NCBI GenBank assembly: GCA_030159075.1
Contig: BROG01000252.1
Location: forward strand, 248,001 to 312,000
Direction: 5' to 3'
DNA: 64,000 nucleotides
Source of the DNA: Atrina japonica
Lineage: Eukaryota > Mollusca > Bivalvia > Pterioida > Pinnidae
Each line of letters opens with the position of its first letter. The stretch's first letter is position 1. Of the stretch, positions 49,749-59,700 are shown one piece after another. A program made the position numbers and the translations under genes. Under the pieces are notes generated by a model, which was not told the origin of the DNA, did no database searches, and saw nothing but the letters and a program-made list of their open reading frames with translations.

Positions 49749-50388
49749 CTCGATAGAAACAAGGAAGTAAACATTTCTCATACTATTAATAGTTTTAATT
49801 CACCCAACGTTATTGCTATGTGCGCACGGTAACCATTCTAATGGGTAGGATATTTGTACCCCGTACCCGAGCAGATAGTTATTTAGCATAGGACTCATCT
49901 CTTATGCAATTTGATCGGGCCCAATTTGATTCTTGTGACTGATTTGTTATGATGATTTATTACTCTGCTAGCGTTGTCCTGTATTTTACATTTTGTAAAT
50001 CATGACAAATATATTACAGAAAATCAGTACAGAATTTTCTTCCTTTAAAATAAAAGTTTTTCTTATCAGCACAGTAGGCCCTATTCATAATTTTTTTTTC
50101 TATTCAGATACAACTATATGATAGAAGTATACACACACACACATAAATAATTTAAATTTATTAAGCTTTATATATCACTGGTGTAATAAATCATATCGAT
50201 ATAAAATATCAATGTGGGTAAAGCAAGTGATAATTTCATTATGGAAAAAATAATCCCAGCACAATCAGAAGGTATTTAAACATTATTTTATGTGCTTTAA
50301 ATTATATTTTGTAGGCTCTCTTAAAATTCCATCAATTCATATCCCAAAAGACCAATGGATCTGGATGTTATCATATTAATGTCAATAT

Positions 50389-50472
50389 ATAAACCCCTGA
50401 AAAACAATGGACTCTTCTGAAATTCAATGACTCAGACCAGTCCAAATGTGTCTTATGGGGTGAATAAGTTAA
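50389..50472 (-). mobile_element. 91-bp TTAACTCAT element, copy 5
   Basis: Inverted copy: aaacccctgaaaaacaatgg then actcttctga, with cagaccagtccaaatgtgtc and a right end gggtgaataagttaa. TTAA survives only at the right border. It is the closest copy to the PREY 3' end. Confidence 0.7.
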
Positions 50473-50499
50473 GAACAGACACGTGTATACATGTATAAC

Positions 50500-50502
<3 letters not shown>

Positions 50503-50577
<75 letters not shown>
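50503..50577. repeat. (TA)n microsatellite
   Basis: About 36 TA units with one phase shift (tataatat) in the middle. Self-complementary. The 91-codon minus frame over it is a repeat translation. Confidence 0.95.
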
Positions 50578-50578
<1 letters not shown>

Positions 50579-50675
50579 TGGCTTATATACGCACACATAT
50601 AATAATAAACGTAGAAACACAAACAAACAAAGCTAAAATATATCATGATAATTCATTTTAATGGCAAAATATGTG

Positions 50676-53600
50676 CTAGCTTTTGCTAGAACTATTGCTA
50701 GTTCCCTCAAAATCTTTCATATTAGAAGTTTGTTCTTTTATCAATCTGGCGTCATGAGGCACAAGGTTTGGTATGCCATTAACAATTGGGTAAGCCACAT
50801 TTATCTCATCACAAATCAGTTCATTGGTGTCTCTATCATACCTGTAATGAGAAAAGTCAATTATAATTAATTCATACATGAAACCTTACAATAGTAATAA
50901 ATAATCGGTGACCACCCAGTATTCCGAAGGTCTGATAGTCCGAGGGCCCGATAAACTGAAGGCCTGACAGTTTGAAGAAACGATATACATTTAGTTCCCT
51001 AAACCAGAGGTTGCATATATATATATATATACAGGATTTGTAAGTCACTGCGTATGCCTACTACTAGGGGTGGATCCAGGTTTTGGAATTATTTCTTGGG
51101 GAAGGGGGATCAGGCAAGGAATTTCAAGATTAGATTCTCGACAGGTCTAGGGTGGAGCTTTGCCCTCTGGAAGCTCCTACAATGCCTAAGGATTGCAGAA
51201 ATCCACTTCAAATCACCATCCTTGTGATGATTACGTTGAATGATAAGTCAGTTATCACCTTGAACTATAAAGACTGAGTCTGGAGGTCGAGGGGATGTAG
51301 TTAATTCAAGTTTGTCACATAGACAATTAAAGTTAAGTTCCTTTCTTTCTGTTTTACTTTCTACTCCCCTGGCCCTCTCCGAGTCCGCCTATTAATGGAA
51401 TTTTGTTATCTATTGGGCATTCAAACTTTTAGACCCTTCCAACTATCAGACCATCATATCATTTGGCTGTCTAACCAATGGACCTTTCAACCTTAGATCT
51501 ATCAGACCTTCGAACTATTGAGGTATTGGACTTTTGGATCTTCAGAGTATGGAACCTCTGGTATATCAGTATGCAAAACTTTTGGTCTATTGGACCTTCT
51601 GACTATTGGGCCTTCTGAATGAAATTGTTGATCACCAACATCAATAATCAAAATATCAAAAGATAAATAAATAAATATAACTATTATAAGAGAATAACCT
51701 TAATGGCTTCTTTGACAGTGGGCAGACAAGTACATCTAACATACTCTCATCAAATGACTCGTAACAGGGTTGTGTTGTTGATATAACTCGGATGGCTGCA
51801 GGATGTTGTGAAAATTTCATCAGTTTTGTAAACAGCTCTCTTCCTGAAATAATAATAAAAAAAATGGATGCATTTACATGTATGTACATTTAAACTTGTA
51901 AACATATTCATTGCATTCAAGACCTCAAGAAATTTTCCTAATTGTACAAGAATAAGAGCAATTAATTAGTACCTGGCATTCATATTATAATACAATCGTT
52001 TTCTCCTCACTGATTTTTCTAAACTTTGATTTATAAGATGCATGCTTGGCTACAAGTATGTTTCTAGTAAAAACAAATCATCCTGTTATAGTTTTGTTAC
52101 AGTAGATCAAATGTAGAACTGTTTCAGTGGAAAAGGAGTTTCAAATAAACTTTACTTCATCAGAAGACTGTATTGCCTTTGATGCATAGATTATGTTTTC
52201 TTGTATTGACTTGAAAAACATAAATTTGAATTTCTTGAATTGGCTATGATACATAGATTCATTTTTCTGGTATCAACTTTGATACATATCGATAGTTTTC
52301 CTGTATCAACTTTTATAAACATCTAGTTTTCCTGTATCAACTGTGATATACATCAATAATTCTGCTGCATTGACTTTGATACATAACTTAAGTTTTCCTG
52401 TATTTACTTTGAAACACATCTATGGTGTAGCTTGATTGACTTTGATACATAACGTTTGTTTTGCTGAATCTAGTTTGAAGTGTGATAAATATCAAAGCAA
52501 ATACAGGAAGACTAAAGTTATGTATAAAAATCAATACAGCAAAACTATAGATATGTATCAAAGTGCATGTAAATACAAGAAAACATAAGTTATGTATCAA
52601 AGCCAAAACTGTAGATACATAATAGTCAATACAGCAAAATATCAAAGTCAAAACATGAAAACGAAAGTTAAGTACAAAAGTCAATACAGCAAAACCATAC
52701 AGGTACACATGTACATGTATCAAAGTCAAAACATAATACAATATATAGTTTTGCTGTATTGACCTTGATACATATCTAGTTTTGCTGTAGCCTTATGACT
52801 TTGATACACATCTATAGTTTTGCTGTATTGATTTTGATACACATCTCTAGTTTTGCTGTATTGATTTGATACATATCTATAGTTTAGCTGTATTGACTTT
52901 GATACATATCTATAGTTTTGCTGTAGCCTTATGACTTTGATACACATCTATGATTTGATTTTCCCATATTGACTCTGATACACATCTATAGTTTAGCTGT
53001 ATTGACTTTGATACATAACTTTAGTTTTGCTAAATTTAGTTTTAAGTGTGATAAATACCAAAGTAAATACAGGAAGACTTAATTTATGTATAAAAAGTCA
53101 ATACAGCAAAACTATAGATATATATTACAGTAAATACAGCAAAACTAGATGTGTATCAAAATCAGTACAGCAAAACTAAAGATATGTATCAAAGTACATG
53201 TAAATACAGAAAAGCTTAAGTTATGTATCAAAGTCAAAACAGCAAAACTATTATAGATACGTATCAGAAAAACTAAAGTTATGTAATGTATCAAAGTCAA
53301 TACAGCAATACTATAGATGTGTATCAAAGTCAATACAGCAATACTATAGATGTGTATCAAAGTCAATACAGCAAAACTATAGATGTGCATCAAAGTCAAT
53401 ACAGCAAAACTATAGATGTGTATCAAAGTCAATACAGCAATACTATAGATGTGTATCAAAGTCAATACAGCAAAACTATAGATGTGTATCAAAGTCAATA
53501 CAGCAATACTATAGATGTGTATCAAAGTCAATACAGCAAAACTATAGATGTGTATCAAAGTCAATACAGCAAAACTATAGCTGTGTATCAAAGTCAATAT

Positions 53601-55644
53601 AGCAAAACTATAGATGTGCATCCGTCAGACAGGAAAACTAAAGTTAGGTACCTAAGTCAATACAACAACCCTATAGAGGCACACATGTACATGTATAAAA
53701 GTCAGTACATTACAATACAATATATAGTTTTGCTGTATTGACTTTGATACATTACATAACTTAAGTTTTGTCGTATTTACTTTGATACACATCTACAGTT
53801 TTGTTGTAAACTAGAGTCGGGTTCGGTGGAGTTGCACAGCTCAAGTTTCGATGACGTAGTTTCACTTTCGCTTTATTAGAAGAAGTCTCTGTCTTAAGCA
53901 CCAGAAAATTATCTTGTTATTTTCACAAAATTCATTCGAAGAAAAGAAAACTAGCATGTACTAAAAGCATTTCCCCAGTATAGGTTGTGAATTTTTATTT
54001 TCACAGAAAGAAATGAATATTACTCAAATCAGTCATGCTGTGACATAATGTTTTGACTGAAAAGGTCTACTGCAGTATGAATATATTCAAGCAGCGGGAA
54101 CTAGGTCAAGCCACTCAAGGGTACCATAATCGAAAACAAGTACTTAATATTAAAATAAGAAATACTATTCCAATGAAATATCATATTTACTATTAAAAGA
54201 GAATAAAATGTTTAAGATGCTCTTTGTTGGTTTAAATGGTCTGACCAGGTTAATTTATCCAAACGAAGCAGCCGTGATGATCGACTGTAAGCCTCTTGTG
54301 ATTGAGAAATGATGCAATCAGTATATATGTAAATGGGAATGGACCTCCATACATATTGGAACTTGTTATAAACTGTAAACAACCCAGTCATATTCAATGT
54401 GCAACTCCACTGGACATGGCGACAGCCTTTGAAAACGGTTAGTTGGTATTTATTTGCACTTACATTAGAGTTTAAAATGGAATTTTAAAATCAATTTTTA
54501 TATGTTTTGAATGATTATAAGGTAATCTTTTGTTTTGACAAAATTGTGGATGTGATTGAAGTTTTAACCGTATGTACATCGACTGATAAATGCTTATGTG
54601 CGCAACTCCACCGGGCAGCATCGTATTTATTTTGATACAAATTTATTATTTTGCTGTATTTACCTTGAATTTGATAGGATACACATCTATACTGTAGTTT
54701 TGCTGTAGCCTAACTTTGATACACATCCATAGTTCAGCTGTGTTGACTTAAACACATAAATCTAGTTTTCATGTTACGTCTGTAATGGCTGAATATGATA
54801 CATGAAGTTTTGGTTTTCCTGTATTGGATTTGATACATAAAGTGATAAGTTTAACCACAGCAGCCTGAAATTTTTTCGTTACTGTCAATGACAATACAGA
54901 GGACAGGCTATACTACTCCAATAATATTAGAGCTCGCTTTACTTCGGATATGCCAGTCAAAAGAAAATCGCCGTTTAAACTTCTATAAACATTGTCATTT
55001 GTTGGAGTAACATACGGACAGAATTTTATGTTTCAGAGCTAAAATTTAAAATTGATAAATCATAAATCATAATATTTACCAATCTGTGTCACTCTTAATG
55101 TCATATTAAAAAATATATATTCGCAAAATGGTAAAAAGTTTGATCTAAATATTTAAAAGACGTCTGTCTGCACCATCCAGATGGGTAATATGTTTATCAT
55201 GAATGACACGGAAAATCCCAAGACATTACGAAAATATAATTACCTTATCTATCTCTTTACACTGAAGAGTTTTAGGAAAAGCTTGGAAATGAAGAAAATG
55301 ACAACACACGTTACACAGTCATTTGGGTCAGCTAGTACCGGTAAATAGAAGGCGTTTTTGTTATATGGACAAACCTTTAAGTTAAAGTATTCATTCTTTA
55401 ATCTTAAACCATCCCGTTTTTTGTATGTCACTTTTAGAAATTTATCAAACGGCATTCCGACATCGTATTGAAAACATGACCCACCCTCAGGCCTCACTCA
55501 ATTCCCAAGTTTTGACCACAGACACTCGTTTCTATCAATGGGTAGTCGAAAATTATTTTATAGGTACTGTATAAGAAAAGGTAGTCAACTAAAATGTCTG
55601 CCGGTAACCATCCTCTCAGAAAAAAAAATATTACCTTCTTCCAT
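50676..55644 (-). CDS. PYURF: PREY/PYURF-type small mitochondrial protein, three exons
   Basis: Minus-strand exons: 55,644-55,635 (tentative, MEEG start), 51,843-51,699 and 50,841-50,676 (stop TAG). The joins are GT-AG and in frame, giving about 106 residues. The conserved Trm112-like PREY core is clear: LDVLVCPLSKKPLR ends exon 2, and exon 3 continues YDRDTNELICDEINVAYPIV then NGIPNLVPHDAR. Known PREY proteins are about 114 residues and mitochondrial, supporting complex I assembly and coenzyme Q enzymes by binding methyltransferases. Exon 2 also has an internal ATG whose product begins MKFSQHPAAIRVIS, basic and free of acidic residues, which looks more like a targeting presequence than MEEGRELF; the true start is therefore uncertain. 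The exon 2 donor (gttatt) is weak. POP4 lies head-to-head about 1.1 kb away. Confidence 0.85.
50920..51620. repeat. Degenerate short-word repeat in PREY intron
   Basis: Between 51,410 and 51,620 the sequence cycles through words such as gaccttcgaactattg, gaccttctgactattggg, gacctttcaacc and gacccttccaactatcagac at roughly 10-20 bp spacing. Near 50,925-50,990 the complement appears (ccgaaggtctgatagtccga, gaaggcctgacagtttgaag). The two blocks flank about 420 bp of ordinary sequence and may be arms of a decayed fold-back. Confidence 0.45.
52150..53815. repeat. Strand-switching 33-bp minisatellite with higher-order palindromes
   Basis: The basic unit on the + strand is gtatcaaagtcaatacagca then aaactatagatgt. 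Ten tandem units run from 53,286 to 53,621. Elsewhere the unit appears reversed (tatagttttgctgtattgac then tttgatacacatc) at about 52,160-52,475 and 52,741-53,040. Reversal points of one kind (…gaagtgtgataaatatcaaa) occur near 52,478 and 53,043; the other kind (…tacacatgtacatgtat… then atatatagttttgctgtatt) near 52,735 and 53,718. Because 33 is divisible by three, both strands show 11-residue repeats (SQYSKTIDVYQ on plus, HIYSFAVLTLI on minus). These are not genes. The block sits in the PREY first intron. Confidence 0.85.
53823..54615. mobile_element. Possible ~0.8-kb insertion with ggtggagttgc ends
   Basis: Minisatellite-type text stops near 53,815 and resumes near 54,640. The intervening sequence starts gggttcggtggagttgcaca and ends tgcgcaactccaccgggca, an inverted match of about 14 bp. 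A third, inverted copy (gtgcaactccactgg) lies inside near 54,399. No transposase is seen. An ATGGCGACAGCC at about 54,415 followed by a potential donor is noted but unsupported. Confidence 0.4.
54616..54850. repeat. Distal diverged units of the 33-bp repeat
   Basis: Words gatacacatctatactgtag, ttttgctgtagcctaacttt and agttcagctgtgttgactta match the minus-orientation unit at lower identity. They are separated from the main array by the putative insertion. Confidence 0.6.
54851..55634. other. PREY first intron, proximal part
   Basis: No repeat of note. An 82-codon minus frame at 55,249-55,497 (contains FDKFLKVTYKKRDGLRLKN) has protein-like composition and lies on the PREY strand, but I recognise no family and find no convincing acceptor and donor pair in frame. 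Confidence 0.4.
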
Positions 55645-56778
55645 GTTTCTCACCAAGACATCTTGTTGTAAAAACACGAGGTGTTAAAAAATTAAAAGTA
55701 TCCTGAACTGGCCGTCAAAACGCCAAAAACAAAGTGAAAACAGAATTTGTAAGTAATTCTTGACATGTCTGATCATCTAGGTGGAGCAATTCCTAAATTT
55801 AACTGGGAAAGTAATGACTTGCCCCGCGCTTGGAAAATTTTTTGATAGCCATGCTACTTTCATGTTTAATGGTCCGCTGAAAGAAGAAATGTAACTATTT
55901 TTGATATTTTAAAATGTTGTGGGTTGGAGATGAGTGTCATGATGTTTATGGCACCTTGGCACTAACTAACAAGGAGAAGACCAAGTCTCACTACATTATT
56001 GAAAAATTAAAGTCATACATTGAACCCAAGTCAAATAGAGTTTTCGGGCCTTTAGAGTAAGGGCTCTCATTAGAGCAGAATTTTTAGCCCACCATGATCG
56101 GTTATTCATATGGCCCTACATCTGTGGTCCGTTCATCATCCATCCAGAACAATTATTGGTACTGCTAGTTCTCAGAAAGGACTCAAGGGATCTCCTTGAA
56201 ATTTGAAAGTTCCCCTTGAGGTCTAGTTGTGCATATTACATTTTCAGAGAGATCGGAATCCAGCATGGCTGACAGGTAGCCATCTTGGATTTTTGCCAAA
56301 GAAAGTTTATTACCACTTCTTCTCAGAAAGTACTGAAGGGATTTCCTTGAAATTTGACAAGAAGGTTCCCCTTGAGATTTAGTTGCGCATATTACATTTT
56401 CAAAGAGATAGAATCCATCATTGCTGACAGGCGGGCATCTTGGATTTTGACCAAAGGAAGATTGTTACTGCTACTTCTCAGAAATTCGAAATTGATTATG
56501 GAGGTTCTCCCTGAGGTCTAGATGTGCATATTAGATTTTCAGAGAGATCAAAATTCAAGATGGACTCCTGTTAGCTATGTTGAATTCCATTATCTCTGAA
56601 GATGCAATATGTTTAGTTTAAGTTCAGTTTCACTATAATCTAGTGAAAAAAGTATTTCACAGAAATATGGATTTATGGATAAACATTAATTTTGATAACC
56701 GTAAAATGAGCTGTACATTGTAATTGAATGATATAAGCGGCCCGATGTCATCGACTCTTCGTTTGAAAACACTTTGAT
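55645..56778. promoter_or_regulatory. Divergent PREY/POP4 intergenic interval
   Basis: Separates the tentative PREY start (minus) from the POP4 start (plus) by 1,134 bp. It must contain both promoters if the first exons are placed correctly. I see no TATA box at a convincing distance. Much of the middle is a dispersed repeat (56,070-56,580), so it is not a compact shared promoter. Confidence 0.4.
56070..56580. repeat. ~150-bp tandem units in a dispersed element
   Basis: Starts near tttttagcccaccatgatcg. About three units follow at roughly 56,165, 56,318 and 56,470, each with ctcagaaagtactgaaggga-like text, cttgaaatttgacaag, gttccccttgaggtctagtt and gtgcatattacattttcaga. Divergence increases in the third unit. 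Confidence 0.7.
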
Positions 56779-59700
56779 ATGTCGGCGCTTGGTGAGACTT
56801 TCGGACTTTCAAATCTAATTAAAGGATTAGCGTATCAGCAATGATTCATTGTCCATGGATGTTGATATGGGGATAAAATGATCTGCAGGTATGCTTAATT
56901 TGGCATATTTCTTCAGCGTAATGCTCAACAATCACTAATCAGTATTATAAAACAGGTATTTTCATAAGTGGTAGCACAGGTGCGTGATTACGAGGACGCC
57001 CAAGTACTAGGACATGTCAATTAAGCAATCAACAAGCAATTATGGGATTGATCAAAAAGTATAAACGTCCAAGTCAAAATCTTGAGCGTCCCGTGGGTGT
57101 CAGGGTTGCAACTTTGATGCGCCCTAAAAATTCTAGTACGTCAAATATGTGTACCCTCGGTGTACCCGAGAGTAATGGTCTAGATTAGACTAAGGGGGCT
57201 GTCCCCACACTTAATTAGTTAATGATATTCATGGCTTTGAGATGAACAAACCCCATTTCGATCTTGTTTATTTTATTTTTAGCTCACCAGATCAAGTGAG
57301 TTATAGTGATCAAATCATTGTCTGGTGTCTGTCCACTGTCATTTTAAGTGTTTTACCTGTAATTCGGTAAGGAAATGTTTTTGAGCGAGAATTTAACCAA
57401 AATTTGATTTTTTGAATTTTTAATGAATTTTTTATGTCTGCAAAAAAGGAAGTGGGCATGGAACTTTTTCACACTTTCAGTTTGTTTTTCAAAGGGCTCA
57501 AACGATTTTGATGAAACTTTACAGGAAGCAAGTACTCAACTGCCTCTACCAATTTCTGTTTTTGGCCCCCTTTTAACTCATTCGCCCCGAAAGACACATT
57601 TGGGTTGGCCTAAGTCATTGATTTACAGATGAGTCCATTGTTTTTCAGGGGTTGATGAGTTAAGACCCAATGTTTGAAACAAACCAAATATGTTAGATTT
57701 TCCAATTTCTTGTGTGTTTGATTTAGCCTACATATGGGCTTGTTTTTCTTTTCACATTTGTTGATGGTACTCAGGTGAGAAATATAGGTCCACATGGGCC
57801 TCTTGATTTTCTCTACCACCTGTTGTTACATTGTTTTTTTTTTCATGGTTTACTTGTTCAGAGCTTTATTGCTCTTGTGGATTGATTCCATTGAGTTAAA
57901 GTGCATGACGATTAAGCAAATAGAATTTTCAAGTTTAGAAGTAAATGTATCATGGTCATGCCAAAAATCTTCAATACATGTATATCATGGAGCACATGTA
58001 TTACTGCTTTCAATTATTTATAGCAATTTTGCAAGAACAATTACCATTTTAAAGTTGTTTGTAACTATATACTTTGTCTCTTGCAGATACATTATACAGC
58101 CCTTTACCAAACAGTGTTTATGAACAAGCAAAATCCCTGAAGCTACAGGTTTGTTTTGAGTGTTGATATTTGAAATGGTCATCCTTACTTATCATCAGTT
58201 TATGGTTTATAGACTTAATGTATTCCTGATCAGTTCATGATTTAATGTCCAGTTTGAAACAGTTTTTTCTACCAAACTTGGCAAGAAGTATCCCCATATA
58301 AAGCCAAAAAATATTTGTTAATGAAAAGAGGCCTGGACAGATAAGGGCCCCAAAATGGACAAAACTCAAACTTAGTTTAAATTTGAAAATCTTCTTATCT
58401 CATGAACCAATGACTTTGAATGACTTTCAAATTTTGTATGCACAATTGTTCATTATCCTCGGTAATGAAATTGAAATCTAACCGTAACCAGCCACTTGTT
58501 CATTAACATAAAATGACTTTTTGTATACAAAAATATATGATGAGGTTGTTGGGATCATTGTTACAAAGTTTTAGTATCACATGGTGTCAAAAATCAAACA
58601 CTTTTGTACACTAGTGCGAGGCAAAATTGATTTTGGATCAAATTGACTTTGCACTTGAACAGGACAAACAATCTTTCCTTAAAACAAACTAGGACTTGTT
58701 TCTCTAGGTAAATGCTAATTTCTTCGTGACACTTTCTGTTTTGCAGAGAAAAAGAAAAATAAGAGATGATTTTGTTAGTGCTTTCTTAAAGAAAACTTTA
58801 CCCAAAGGAAGGTTGAGAAAAGGCGAGGACAAGGAATTGGAACACAAGTCTCAAGTTTTAGACAATTCAGTGAGGAAAAAAAATGTCAAAAAACGAAATG
58901 TAGTGAAACAGAAAAAATTAACCAGCAAAGAAAGACGAAAACTTAGGATTTTCGAAGTTAGCGAGGAACATAAAAGGTATCCAAATTAAAGTGCAAAAAT
59001 GGTTTTGTTTATTTTCCACCAAGAATAGGAAAGTTGTATAAGATATCGCAAGCTAAAGGTGAAATGCCATAAATGTCAAAAAACGAAATGTAGTGAAACA
59101 GAAAAAATTAACCAGCAAAGAAAGACGAAAACTTAGGATTTTCGAAGTTAGCGAGGAACATAAAAGGTATCCAAATTAAAGTGCAAAAATGGTTTTGTTT
59201 ATTTTCCACCAAGAATAGGAAAGTTGTATAAGATATCGCAAGCTAAAGGTGAAACGCCATAAATTTTTACCTTTGCAATGGACATGTCAATGCAGTGAGT
59301 GTCTTTTGACATGCCAAGCCTAGTTTGACACTGGACCTGGATTTAAAACCTCATCCAAACTCACTTCATAGGTCAAGTGCTTGGTAAAAAAATAGCCATA
59401 GCTAAGTCAAAACATCATAAGTAAGTTTTAGATGTTTTGACTTTGTGGTGATAAACATGATTTGAAGTCAGTTTTAGATGTTTTGACTTTGTGGTGATAA
59501 ACATGGCGTGATTTGAAGTCAGTTTTAGATGTTTTGACTTTGTGGTGATAAACATGGCATGATTTGTAGTCAGTTTAACTTGTAGACACTGATCTAATAT
59601 TGATTATCAAAATTTCATGGTTTTTTTTTTTTCAGATTTGATATGTATCTACCCATGTTTAAGCTATGGACAGAATATATAAAGAGAACATTCAATCTTG

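Larger units (their letters stand above)
49749..50675. other. AT-rich spacer, PREY 3' side
   Basis: No gene is seen. It holds the fifth copy of the 91-bp element and a TA microsatellite. It should include the PREY 3' UTR (minus strand) next to 50,675, but I cannot fix a polyadenylation site with confidence. Confidence 0.5.

Noticed and set aside
49389..49781. Minus-strand frame containing MAERSKALRSGRSRVFPAWV
   Set aside because: This is the tRNA-Leu gene at 49,665 translated. The same peptide appears over the other two tRNA genes (42,499-42,729).
53145..53741. Long frames with 11-residue repeats on both strands
   Set aside because: They result from a 33-bp tandem repeat, whose length is a multiple of three. 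No start context or conserved flanking exon.
54415..54440. ATGGCGACAGCCTTTGAAAAC with a possible donor as a first exon
   Set aside because: No downstream exon could be matched in frame, and an in-frame stop follows at once if unspliced.
55249..55497. 82-codon minus frame in the PREY first intron
   Set aside because: Protein-like composition but no recognised family and no in-frame acceptor and donor pair; kept only as a note.
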